In this document: positions 17,147-24,938 of the stretch, in pieces
How the letters are laid out: each line of letters begins with the position of its first letter
How positions within the stretch are numbered: position 1 is the stretch's first letter
DNA from: Streptomyces sp. NRRL F-5630
GTDB taxonomy: Bacteria; Actinomycetota; Actinomycetes; Streptomycetales; Streptomycetaceae
Reading direction: 5' to 3'
Assembly (NCBI RefSeq): GCF_000719475.1
Contig: NZ_JOGO01000018.1
Span: forward strand, 31,624-95,623
Length of the DNA: 64,000 nt
Notes under the pieces: generated by a model
What the model saw: only the letters and a program-made list of their open reading frames with translations
Told to the model about the DNA's origin: nothing
Databases searched by the model: none
Position numbers and translations under genes: made by a program

Positions 17147-17965
17147 ATGACCACCCCTTCCCAGGACACTGCACGCCCCGCACCCGGCGACACCGTCTTC
17201 GAGGAGGACGGCGTACGCCTCGCGGTGCGGGACGACATCGCCGCCGTCACGCTGACCAACCCGGCCAAGCGGAACGCCCAGACCCCCGCGCTGTGGCGGG
17301 CGCTCGCGCGGGCCGGACGGGAACTCCCCGGCAGCGTGCGCGTCGTGGTGCTGCGCGGCGAGGGCCAGTCCTTCTCCGCGGGACTCGACCGGCGCGCCTT
17401 CACCCCCGAGGGCTTCCCGGGCGACATCTCCTTCTTCACCCTCGCCAAGGCCCCCGAGGCCGTACTCGACGAGACGATCGCCTCCTACCAGGAGGCGTTC
17501 ACCTGGTGGCGGCGCCCCGACCTCGTCTCGGTCGCCGTCGTCCAGGGCCATGCCATCGGCGCGGGCTTCCAGCTCGCGCTCGCCTGCGACCTGCGCGTCT
17601 GCGCCGAGGACGCGCGCTTCGCGATGCGCGAGACCAGCCTCGGCCTCGTCCCCGACCTCACGGGCACGAGCCCCCTCGTCGGCCTCGTCGGCTACGGGCG
17701 CGCGCTGGAGATCTGCGCCACGGGACGGTACGTCGAGGCGCCCGAGGCTGCCCGTATCGGCCTCGCCAACCTCGTCGTGCCCGCCGAAGGGCTCGACGCG
17801 GCCGTCACCGAGTTCACGGCCGCCCTCCTCGCGGCGCCCCGGAACGCGGTCAACGAGACGAAGGCGCTCCTCCAGGGCGCGGTCCACCGCTCCTTCGACG
17901 AGCAGCGTGCCGCGGAGCGCCAGGCCCAGGCCCGCCGCCTGCGCGAGCTGATGGGCGGGGAGTAG
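17147..17965 (+). CDS. Enoyl-CoA hydratase/isomerase family protein
   Basis: 272 residues of crotonase fold. Oxyanion-hole segments are seen in SFSAGLDRR and in GHAIGAGFQLALACDLR; the ETSLGLVPDLTG stretch carries one typical acidic position, while the classical hydratase Glu of the G(A)GxEL helix is not obvious. The exact reaction (hydration, isomerisation, or other acyl-CoA chemistry) therefore stays open. ATG at 17147 follows GGAGG. Single gene; downstream neighbour is convergent. Confidence 0.85.
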   Translation: MTTPSQDTARPAPGDTVFEEDGVRLAVRDDIAAVTLTNPAKRNAQTPALWRALARAGRELPGSVRVVVLRGEGQSFSAGLDRRAFTPEGFPGDISFFTLAKAPEAVLDETIASYQEAFTWWRRPDLVSVAVVQGHAIGAGFQLALACDLRVCAEDARFAMRETSLGLVPDLTGTSPLVGLVGYGRALEICATGRYVEAPEAARIGLANLVVPAEGLDAAVTEFTAALLAAPRNAVNETKALLQGAVHRSFDEQRAAERQAQARRLRELMGGE

Positions 17966-18044
17966 CGGCCGGACGGGGAGGAGCCGAGGCCCCTCGGGCC
18001 CCCGTGCGGCCCGCGCCCCGTACGGCCTCACCCCGTGGGGCTCC

Positions 18045-18770
18045 TCACCCCCGCCAGCCCGTGACCAGCACCGCCACCTCCGCGTCCGCGCCGAGCACCC
18101 CGGCCACCGCCCCGCGCACCGCGGCGACCGTCGCGGGCAGCGCGTGCGCCCCCGAAGCGGTCAGCTCGATCCGTGCCGCCCGCCTCCCGTCCGCCGCCGT
18201 CCCGAGGCGCACGGCGCGCCCGCCGGGGCCGAAGCGCCGCGCGAGCCCCGCGACACCGGGCACGGCGAGCACCGCGCGCCCCACCGCCGCCTCCTCCCCG
18301 TCCCCGCCCGGCACCTCGTCCCCGGCGTCCCCGCCGGAGGACTCCTCCTCGCGCGGCGAGGGCTCCGGCGCCTCGTCGAGCAACTCGGCGACCCGCAGGT
18401 CCACGGCCACCACATCGAGCCCGAGAACGCCGCGGGCCGCCTCCGCGAGCACCGGGCGCAGTGCCTCCGTCACCTCGCCGATCGACCCCTGGGCGTGCAC
18501 CCCGCACGTCGCCGTGAGCACCAGCGGCCCCGGAGGGGGAGCGGTCGCGGGGGCGGGGAAACCCGCGCCGAGGGCAGGGCGCCCCCCCTCGGCCGCCGTG
18601 AAGGACACCTTCCCGAGCCGGGCCCCCGACACGCCCTCACCCGTCCGGCGCAATGCCGCCGAAGCGGCCGATTCCGTGAGCCAGGCCCCGCCGGCCGCCC
18701 CCGCCAGCGGCAACAGCCTGCCCAGCGCCAGCTGATCACGTACTGTCCGGTCCCATCGCCGTTCCGTCAT
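18045..18770 (-). CDS. Conserved protein linked to the Asp23 cluster (often named P10-like)
   Basis: 241 residues from the ATG at 18768-18770. N-terminus WDRTVRDQLALGRLLPLAG, then an Ala/Gly-rich body with two similar halves, each ending in an LxVxxVDLRV- or VAVLVTGW-type strand, and an acidic EEESSGGDAGDE linker in the middle. The halves recall the alpha-beta topology of Asp23-like domains. No catalytic residues recognised. Divergent from asp23 across a 103-nt intergenic region. I recall Streptomyces relatives annotated as nucleopolyhedrovirus P10 family, a label that tells nothing about function. Confidence 0.68.
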   Translation of the reverse strand: MTERRWDRTVRDQLALGRLLPLAGAAGGAWLTESAASAALRRTGEGVSGARLGKVSFTAAEGGRPALGAGFPAPATAPPPGPLVLTATCGVHAQGSIGEVTEALRPVLAEAARGVLGLDVVAVDLRVAELLDEAPEPSPREEESSGGDAGDEVPGGDGEEAAVGRAVLAVPGVAGLARRFGPGGRAVRLGTAADGRRAARIELTASGAHALPATVAAVRGAVAGVLGADAEVAVLVTGWRG

Positions 18771-18873
18771 GGGCCCAGGGTGCCGTACGGGGCGCCGCGC
18801 CCGGCGCGCGAAGCGGCGTGTGGCCGCTTAATGTGCTCGAAGGAGTGCCCCTTTCGAGGAAGGCAGGAGCCCC

Positions 18874-19311
18874 ATGAGCGAGAACACGCAGAGCCAGAGC
18901 GGTGGCGAGGCCGCGGTGCGCGGCAAGACCACCATCGACGACGGCGTCGTCGAGAAGATCGCCGGGCTCGCGGCCCGCGACGTCTACGGTGTGCACGCGA
19001 TGGGCAGCGGCGCGGCCCGCACCTTCGGCGCGATGCGCGACCGTGTCCCCGGCGCGAGCAACACGAAGTCCGTGACGCGCGGCGTCAAGGCCGAGGTCGG
19101 CGAGAAGCAGGCCGCGATCGATCTGGAGATCGTCGTCGAGTACGGCGAGCGGATCGCCGAGGTGGCGCGCAACGTCCGCGAGAACGTCGTCACGGCGGTC
19201 GAGCGGATGACGGGCCTGGAGGTCGTCGAGGTCAACATCCTCGTCAGCGACGTCAAGCTGCCCGACGAGAGCGACGACGAGGACGACAACTCCGGCTCGC
19301 GCGTCCAGTGA
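18874..19311 (+). CDS. Asp23/Gls24-family envelope stress protein
   Basis: 145 residues from an ATG after GCAGGAG. The central TTIDDGVVEKIAGLAARDV, then the GVKAEVGEKQAAIDLEIVVE core and VTGLEVVEVNILVSDVKLP-like end, are diagnostic of Asp23/Gls24. These proteins are abundant, cytoplasmic and membrane-tethered through AmaP, and help maintain the cell envelope under stress. First gene of a tight rightward cluster of Asp23, small membrane protein, Asp23-like, DUF6286 and AmaP. Acidic C-terminus (DESDDEDDN). Confidence 0.9.
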   Translation: MSENTQSQSGGEAAVRGKTTIDDGVVEKIAGLAARDVYGVHAMGSGAARTFGAMRDRVPGASNTKSVTRGVKAEVGEKQAAIDLEIVVEYGERIAEVARNVRENVVTAVERMTGLEVVEVNILVSDVKLPDESDDEDDNSGSRVQ

Positions 19312-19342
19312 CGCGGGGCCGGGTCGAACGGGAGAGGACACC

Positions 19343-19531
19343 ATGAACTGGGCCGCGCTCGGACTGATCGTCGGCATGGCGCTGGGCTTCGCCGGGTATT
19401 TCGGCGGCTTCGGCGCGTTCGTGCTGGTCGCGGCGCTGGGCGCCGTCGGCTACGTCGTGGGCCGGTTCCTGGAAGGGGACCTGGAGCCCGGGGAGTTCTT
19501 CCGGCCGCGCGATCGCGGCGACCGGCGGTGA
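19343..19531 (+). CDS. Small membrane protein of the Asp23 cluster
   Basis: 62 residues: two short hydrophobic helices (WAALGLIVGMALGFAGYFGG and AFVLVAALGAVGYVVGRFLE) and an acidic/basic C-terminal tail. Similar in size and layout to DUF2273-type proteins that accompany Asp23/AmaP in Firmicutes. GGGAGAGG precedes the ATG. It sits 31 nt after the first asp23 and 6 nt before the second Asp23-like gene. Confidence 0.8.
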   Translation: MNWAALGLIVGMALGFAGYFGGFGAFVLVAALGAVGYVVGRFLEGDLEPGEFFRPRDRGDRR

Positions 19532-19537
19532 GGGGGA

Positions 19538-19933
19538 GTGCAGGGTCAGGACGCCGTCGAGCCCGCTGAGCGCGGCTCGACCCGTATCGCCGACCGCGTC
19601 GTCGCCAAGATCGCCGCACAGGCGGCCCGCGAGGCGATCGCTCCCCCGCCACGGGGAGCCCGTGCCCCGCGCACGGCCGTCTCCGTGAACGGCGACAGGG
19701 CCCGCGTGCGGGTCAGCGTCGAACTCGCCTACCCGGGCCACCTCGGCGCCCAGTGCGGCGCGGTCCGGCACCGCGTCGCCGCACGGGTCGGCGACCTCGC
19801 GGGGATGCGGGTCCCCGAGGTCGCCGTGCAGGTCGAACGGCTGCACCTCACCCCGCGGCCGTTCCCCGCATCCGTACCACCGGCCGGGCCCCCGCCGGAG
19901 GTTGAGACACCGTCCCCGGAGGCAGCCCCGTGA
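19538..19933 (+). CDS. Second Asp23/Gls24-like protein, shorter
   Basis: 131 residues from a GTG at 19538 preceded by GAGGGG. STRIADRVVAKIAAQAAREA matches the Asp23 start helix; AVSVNGDRARVRVSVELAYP and VPEVAVQVERLHL are its strands. The Pro-rich tail (PPAGPPPEVETPSPEAAP) is extra. The central part is shorter than in the neighbouring paralog. Its stop overlaps the start of the next gene (GTGA). Confidence 0.82.
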   Translation: MQGQDAVEPAERGSTRIADRVVAKIAAQAAREAIAPPPRGARAPRTAVSVNGDRARVRVSVELAYPGHLGAQCGAVRHRVAARVGDLAGMRVPEVAVQVERLHLTPRPFPASVPPAGPPPEVETPSPEAAP

Positions 19934-20568
19934 GCACCGCGGACAGCCCGCGCCCGCCGGTCCTGGAGAAGACGGGCTCCCACGCGGCGCCCCGGCCCCT
20001 GCCCGACCCGGACGCACCCCCCGTGACGCGGGCCGGGCGCTTCTGGTCGGCACGCCGCGTCCCCGCCGTACTCCTCGCCCTCGTCCTCACCGGCGCCTCG
20101 GGTCTCTTCCTCTACGACGTCGTGGCCGTGCGCGCCGGGCACTCGGCGATGAGCTGGCGCAAGGACCTCGCCCAGGGGCTCGCGGAGCACCGCCTGGACA
20201 ACACCTGGGTCCTCGTCGGCGCGGGCATCGCCGCCGCGCTCGGCCTGTGGCTCCTGTTCCTCGCCCTCACCCCCGGGCGCCGCCGGCTCCTGCCGATGCG
20301 CAGGCCCTACGAAGGGGTGCGCGGCGGACTCGACCGGGAGGCCGCCGCGATGGTCGTACGGGACCGGGCCACGCAGGTCTCCGGGGTCCGCTCGGCCCAT
20401 GTCAGCGTGCGCCGCCGCAAGGTCAAGGTGCGCGCGCTCGCGCACTTCCGCGATCTCGACCAGGTACGGGCCGAACTCTCCCAGGCCCTCGGCTCCACCC
20501 TCACGGAACTCGGCCTCGCCCGCACCCCGCGCCTCGTCGTGCGGGTGCGGCGCCCGGGGAAGGACTGA
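19930..20568 (+). CDS. DUF6286-like membrane protein of the Asp23 cluster
   Basis: 212 residues. Two membrane helices (about 40-62 and 95-118), then a cytoplasmic C-terminal domain of ~90 residues beginning GLDREAAAMVVRDRATQVSG that looks like a divergent Asp23/AmaP-type alpha-beta module. The GTG start overlaps the preceding stop by four bases (GTGA), so translation is coupled. Role probably envelope stress together with its neighbours. The domain name is from memory. Confidence 0.78.
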   Translation: MSTADSPRPPVLEKTGSHAAPRPLPDPDAPPVTRAGRFWSARRVPAVLLALVLTGASGLFLYDVVAVRAGHSAMSWRKDLAQGLAEHRLDNTWVLVGAGIAAALGLWLLFLALTPGRRRLLPMRRPYEGVRGGLDREAAAMVVRDRATQVSGVRSAHVSVRRRKVKVRALAHFRDLDQVRAELSQALGSTLTELGLARTPRLVVRVRRPGKD

Positions 20569-20573
20569 GCGGC

Positions 20574-21155
20574 ATGTTGCGCACCCTCAACCGCGTTCTG
20601 CTCGCCCTCGCGGGCCTGGTCCTCATCGCGCTGGGCGGCTCCGTCCTCGCCGTGGGCTACGGCGTGCGCCCGCCGCACTGGTGGGTGCACCAGGGCGCGC
20701 ACGACGTCCTGTTCACGGCGGGGGAGCGGACCCGCTGGCGCCAGGAGGGCTGGTGGTGGCCCGTCGTCATCGCCGCGCTCGCCGTGCTCCTGCTGCTCTC
20801 CCTGTGGTGGCTCGCGGCCGGGCTGCGCCGCAGGCACCTGTCCGTGCTCCCGCTCGACACCGGCGACGACGAGGACAGCGCGCAGCTGCGCGGCTCGGCA
20901 CTCGAACAGGCCCTCGGCGCCCACACCGAGCGCCTCGACGGCGTCGAACGCGCCCGTGTCCGCCTCCGCGGCCGTCCGGGCTCCCCGGTCGCCCACCTCC
21001 ACCTGACGCTCGCCCCCGACGCGGCCCCGCTGCTCGTCCAGCACCACGCCGTGACGGAGACGCTGAAGGCGGCGAAGGAGGCGACGGGCCAGGAGAACAT
21101 GCGGGCGGAGGTCCGGATGAAAGGCGTCCCGCACGGGGCGGAACGGGTGCGGTAG
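20574..21155 (+). CDS. amaP: Alkaline shock response membrane anchor AmaP-like protein
   Basis: 193 residues from the ATG at 20574, 5 nt after the preceding stop. Begins MLRTLNRVLLALAGLVLIALG, the typical AmaP first helix, has a second helix near 62-82, and ends in a soluble domain with RVRLRGRPGSPVAHLHLTLA. In Staphylococcus AmaP tethers Asp23 to the membrane. The open frame extends back to 19902, but that part overlaps DUF6286 out of phase and is not coding. Last gene of the cluster. Confidence 0.83.
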   Translation: MLRTLNRVLLALAGLVLIALGGSVLAVGYGVRPPHWWVHQGAHDVLFTAGERTRWRQEGWWWPVVIAALAVLLLLSLWWLAAGLRRRHLSVLPLDTGDDEDSAQLRGSALEQALGAHTERLDGVERARVRLRGRPGSPVAHLHLTLAPDAAPLLVQHHAVTETLKAAKEATGQENMRAEVRMKGVPHGAERVR

Positions 21156-21203
21156 CGGGCGGTGCCCTCCTCGCCCCGCGCAGTGCTCGCGGACACCGGC
21201 CGT

Positions 21204-21235
21204 CGTGGACCACGGTCCTCGTGGACCACGGCCCT
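21204..21235. repeat. 16-bp tandem duplication containing CGTGGACCACG
   Basis: Two adjacent 16-nt copies differ at one base; each holds an 11-bp palindrome with A at the centre. It lies between the convergent amaP and SDR genes and may fold as a terminator. Confidence 0.55.
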
Positions 21236-21251
21236 CGCGGTCGCCGGGCCG

Positions 21252-21983
21252 TCAGAAGCCGTGCCGCGCCCCGCCGTCGACGGGCAGCATCACCCCGGTC
21301 ACGTAGGACGCGGCCGGAGAGAGCAGGAACGCCGTCGTGCGCCCGAACTCCTCGGGTGTCCCCAGCCGCCCCAGCGGAATCCCCGACGGATCGGCGGGCC
21401 CTCCGTGCAGCTCACGGATACGAGCGGTGTCGATCTTGCCCGGCAGGACGCCGAAGACGCGGATGCCCCGGGGGCCGAGTTCGCTCGCGAGGGACTTCGC
21501 GACACCCGCGAGGGCGGGGCGCAGGCCGTTGGAGAGGGTGAGCCCGGGAATCGGCTCGTGCACCGAGGACGAGAGCACGAAGCCGATCGCGCCGCCCTCG
21601 CCCAGCTCGGCCGCCGCCGTGCGCGCGAGCCGCACCGCGCCGAGGAACACGGACTCGAAGGAGGCGCGCCACCCCTCGTCGTCCAGGTCGCCGAAGAAGC
21701 CGGGCGGCGGGCCGCCCACGCTCACGAGGACTCCGTCGAAGCGCCCGAACCGCTCCCGCGCGGTCGCGACGAGCCGGCCGGGCAGCACGGGGTCCGCGTT
21801 GTCCCCGCCGACCCCGACCGCACCGGCCCCCAGCCGCGCCGCAGCGGCGTCCGCGCTCTCCTGCTTCCTGCCCGTCACGACGACCTTCGCGCCCTCGGCG
21901 ACGAGCGCCTCGGCGGTCGCGTACCCGAGACCCCGCGTCGCACCGGTGACCGCGAACACGCGGTCCTTCAGTCCAAGATCCAT
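21252..21983 (-). CDS. Short-chain dehydrogenase/reductase-like protein with an atypical active site
   Basis: 243 residues from the ATG at 21981-21983 (a GTG at 21998 would add five). The Rossmann motif TGATRGLG and an NAG-like VSVGGPPPGF are present, as is the FabG-like end YVTGVMLPVDGG. The catalytic Ser is found in SSSVHEP, but where YxxxK is expected the sequence reads LTLSNGLRPAL, so both the catalytic Tyr and Lys seem to be missing. NADP-dependent carbonyl reduction by the usual mechanism is therefore doubtful. Convergent with amaP; close to the GH15 gene. Confidence 0.82.
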   Translation of the reverse strand: MDLGLKDRVFAVTGATRGLGYATAEALVAEGAKVVVTGRKQESADAAAARLGAGAVGVGGDNADPVLPGRLVATARERFGRFDGVLVSVGGPPPGFFGDLDDEGWRASFESVFLGAVRLARTAAAELGEGGAIGFVLSSSVHEPIPGLTLSNGLRPALAGVAKSLASELGPRGIRVFGVLPGKIDTARIRELHGGPADPSGIPLGRLGTPEEFGRTTAFLLSPAASYVTGVMLPVDGGARHGF

Positions 21984-22025
21984 GGGGCCATTCTTCACCG
22001 GCCCCGCCCCCGGACCGCCCCGGGG

Positions 22026-23849
22026 TCAGCCCGCGGCGAGGGGGCCCGCGCTCCCGCCGTGCCCCGAGAGCCCGAGCGCCGTGCCGACGAGACCGATGTG
22101 GCTGAACGCCTGCGGGAAGTTGCCGAGCTGCCGGCCCGTGCGCACGTCGTACTCCTCCGCGAGCAGTCCCACGTCGTTCGTGTACGAGAGCAGTTGCTCG
22201 AAGAGCGCCTTCGCCTCCTCGGTGCGTCCCGCGAGATGCAGGGCGTCGGCGAGCCAGAAAGAGCACACGAGGAAGGCGCCCTCCTCGCCCGGCAGCCCGT
22301 CCACCTCGCCCTGGCCCGGGCTGTACCGCAGCAACAGGCCGCCCTCCGCGCCGAGTTCGTTCCGCACCGCCTCGATCGTGCCGAGCACGCGGGGGTCGTC
22401 GGGCGGCAGGAACCCGGCGCGCGGGATGAGGAGGAGGGCCGCGTCGAGCCCCTGCGAGCCGTACGACTGCGTGAAGGTGTTCCGCACCGGGTCGTAGCCC
22501 TTCTCGCACACCTCCGCGTGGATCGCGTCCCGCATCCGCCGCCAGCGTGCGACGTCCCCGCCGAGCTTCGGTTCGGCCTCCAACGCCCGTACGGTGCGGT
22601 CGGCGGCGACCCAGGCCATGACCTTGGAGTGCACGAACTGACGGCGCGGACCCCGTACCTCCCACAGGCCCTCGTCCGGTTCCCGCCACGCCTTCTCCAG
22701 GTACTCCATGAGTTTGAGCTGGAGCTGCCAGGCGTGGTGCTTGGCGGGCAGGCCCGCGCGATCGGCGAGGTAGAGCGAGTCGATGACCTCGCCGTAGACG
22801 TCGAGCTGGAGCTGGTGGGCGGCGTCGTTGCCGACACGCACGGGCGCGGCGCCCTGGTAGCCGCTGAGCCAGGGCACCTCGAACTCGGGGATGCGCCGCT
22901 CGCCCCCGAGCCCGTACATGATCTGCAGCGTCGAGGGATCGCCCGCGACGGCGCGCAGCAGCCAGTCGCGCCAGGCGCGCGCCTCGTCGAGGTACCCGGC
23001 GGCGATCATCGCGCCGAGCGTGAGCGTCGAGTCGCGCAGCCAGCAGTAGCGGTAGTCCCAGTTGCGCACGCCGCCCGGCGTCTCGGGCAGCGAGGTCGTG
23101 GGCGCGGCGACGATCCCGCCGGTGGGCGCGTAGATGAGGGCCTTGAGGGTGATGAGGGACCGGACCACGACCTCGCGGTAGGGGCCCTCGTAGGCGCACT
23201 GCCCGACCCACGCGCGCCAGTCGGCGAGGCTCTCCTCCAGCGCCTTGTACGGGTCGATGAGACGCGGGTGCTTCTTGTGCGAGGGGTACCAGGTGAGGAC
23301 GAAGGCGACCTTCTCGCCCGCCGTGAGCGAGAACTCCGCGTGGGTGCTGAACTTCTCACCCCAGCTCGGCACTTCGGGCTCGCTGCGCAGCCACACCGCG
23401 TCGGGACCGGCGACGGCGACCCGGTGCCCGTCCACCTTGCGCATCCACGGCACGATCGAGCCGTAGTCGAAGCGCAGCCGCAGCGTCGAGTGCATCGTCA
23501 CCTCGCCGTCCAGGCATTCCACGATCCGTACGACGTCGGGTGCCTTGTCGCGCTGCGGCATGAAGTCGGTGACGCGGACCGTGCCGCCGGGCGTCTCCCA
23601 CACGGAGTCGAGGACGAGCGAGTCGGTCCGGTAGGAGCGGCGGGTGCAGTCGCCCTCGCCCTTCGGGGCGAGGAGCCAGTGCCCGTTCTCGTGCGAGCCG
23701 ACGAGCGCGGCGAAGCAGGCCGCCGAGTCGAAGCGGGGCAGGCACAGCCAGTCCATCGAGCCGTCGCGCCCGACGAGGGCGGCGGTCTGGTGGTCGCCGA
23801 TCAGGGCGTAGTTCTCGATGGGCTGGGTGCTCTCGGTACGTGTGGCCAC
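22026..23849 (-). CDS. Glycoside hydrolase family 15 protein (glucoamylase/trehalase-like)
   Basis: About 607 residues from the GTG at 23847-23849. N-terminal beta-sandwich domain (IENYALIGDHQTAALVGRDG, SMDWLCLPRFDS) and C-terminal alpha/alpha-toroid with NWDYRYCWLRDST and the second acidic region near DEGLWEVRG. Bacterial members without signal peptide act on trehalose or small glucans in the cytoplasm; no export signal is seen here. The frame extends to 23930 but the extra residues do not match the family start. Follows the SDR gene in the same direction with 42 nt between them. Confidence 0.88.
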   Translation of the reverse strand: MATRTESTQPIENYALIGDHQTAALVGRDGSMDWLCLPRFDSAACFAALVGSHENGHWLLAPKGEGDCTRRSYRTDSLVLDSVWETPGGTVRVTDFMPQRDKAPDVVRIVECLDGEVTMHSTLRLRFDYGSIVPWMRKVDGHRVAVAGPDAVWLRSEPEVPSWGEKFSTHAEFSLTAGEKVAFVLTWYPSHKKHPRLIDPYKALEESLADWRAWVGQCAYEGPYREVVVRSLITLKALIYAPTGGIVAAPTTSLPETPGGVRNWDYRYCWLRDSTLTLGAMIAAGYLDEARAWRDWLLRAVAGDPSTLQIMYGLGGERRIPEFEVPWLSGYQGAAPVRVGNDAAHQLQLDVYGEVIDSLYLADRAGLPAKHHAWQLQLKLMEYLEKAWREPDEGLWEVRGPRRQFVHSKVMAWVAADRTVRALEAEPKLGGDVARWRRMRDAIHAEVCEKGYDPVRNTFTQSYGSQGLDAALLLIPRAGFLPPDDPRVLGTIEAVRNELGAEGGLLLRYSPGQGEVDGLPGEEGAFLVCSFWLADALHLAGRTEEAKALFEQLLSYTNDVGLLAEEYDVRTGRQLGNFPQAFSHIGLVGTALGLSGHGGSAGPLAAG

Positions 23850-23864
23850 GGGAAGCGGCTTCCC
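23850..23864. promoter_or_regulatory. 15-bp palindrome abutting the GH15 start
   Basis: GGGAAGCGGCTTCCC is a perfect odd-length palindrome directly next to the GTG start at 23849, a place where a bound repressor or folded RNA would block translation or transcription. Confidence 0.4.
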
Positions 23865-24073
23865 CGCCGCCCACGCGCCCAACCGAACGCACGCCCAAAA
23901 GGCCGCACCTCGCGCCGGACGTCGCGGCACGCGCCCCGGCGGGCGGGGTCCTGGGGGGCGGACCCTGGCGTGCGCGGGCCTCGGAGGTGGCGCGTCCCGG
24001 TGGGGGTGGGCCCTCGGCGGGCCGGGATCTTAGCGGCCCGGGCTCTTAGCGGGCCCGGACGCGTGGGCCGGGC

Positions 24074-24874
24074 TCAGACCCCGGCGGGCTCCGGCTCCGC
24101 CGCGTCCGCGTCGGCCGCCTCGCGCGCCGCCGCCTCGCGGTCGCGCCGCTCGCGCCGCACGAGGATCCACCAGCCGACGGGAACGGCCGCCGCGAACATC
24201 CACCACTGCACCGCGTACGCCATGTGCGGGCCGATACCGCTGTGGTCGGGCTCGGCGAGGAGCTGCGGCGTGTGGCCCGAGGGCTTCGGGTCGATCTGCT
24301 CGATGTAACCGCCGAGGACCTGCCGGTGCAGGCGCGCGCTCTCCTCGGCGCTGTCGATCAGCATGATCTGGCGCGGGGGCAGGTCCTTGAGGTTCTTGAT
24401 CCCGCTCGCCGCGCTCGTCTCGTCCGCCTTGAGCCGCCCGGTGACGGTGACCTCCCCGGCGGGCGGCGCGGGGATCTTCGGGAACTCGGTCTGCGCGCCG
24501 TCCGCCGGGATCCAGCCCCGGTTGACGAGCAGCACCTTCCCGTCGCGGAGCTCGAGCGGGGTGAGGACGTGGAAGCCGATCGAGCCGTCGTTGTTGGTAC
24601 GGCGGCGGACGACGACCTCGTGCGCGGTGTCGAAGCGGCCCGTCCCCGTGACGCGACGCCACACCTCGGGCGTCGGCACCGCGTGCCCGGGGGAGGTCAG
24701 CTCCTCGACGGGCACCGGCGGGGCCTCGACCGCCGCCGTGATCCGTTCGTTCTGCGCGACCTTGTGCTCGTGACGGTGGAGCTGCCAGAAGCCCAGCTCG
24801 ATCATCACGGGGATCAGGACGAGACCGACCAGGGTGATGATCAGCCACTGCCACGACAACAGGAAGCGGTACAC
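24074..24874 (-). CDS. SURF1-family protein (cytochrome oxidase biogenesis)
   Basis: 266 residues. Two membrane helices, one at the N-terminus (FLLSWQWLIITLVGLVLIPV) and one near the C-terminus (YAVQWWMFAAAVPVGWWILV), enclose an extracytoplasmic domain with the family motifs GFWQLHRHEHK, VLLVNRGWIP and the GPHMAYAVQWW end. SURF1 helps insert haem a into cytochrome aa3 oxidase. I chose the GTG at 24872-24874, giving VYRFLLSWQW, because it matches the family start and lies 6 nt after a TACCGT -10 box. The tail is Ala/Glu-rich. Confidence 0.87.
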   Translation of the reverse strand: MYRFLLSWQWLIITLVGLVLIPVMIELGFWQLHRHEHKVAQNERITAAVEAPPVPVEELTSPGHAVPTPEVWRRVTGTGRFDTAHEVVVRRRTNNDGSIGFHVLTPLELRDGKVLLVNRGWIPADGAQTEFPKIPAPPAGEVTVTGRLKADETSAASGIKNLKDLPPRQIMLIDSAEESARLHRQVLGGYIEQIDPKPSGHTPQLLAEPDHSGIGPHMAYAVQWWMFAAAVPVGWWILVRRERRDREAAAREAADADAAEPEPAGV

Positions 24875-24880
24875 CCCATG

Positions 24881-24886
24881 ACGGTA
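24881..24886 (-). promoter_or_regulatory. -10 box for a leaderless SURF1 transcript
   Basis: TACCGT on the minus strand, then 6 nt, then the GTG start at 24874. The spacing puts the transcription start at the first base of the start codon. Confidence 0.5.
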
Positions 24887-24938
24887 CAACTCGCCCGTCC
24901 CGTCCCCGGCGGGAGGGGGTGGGTCCTGCTCCGCGCGC

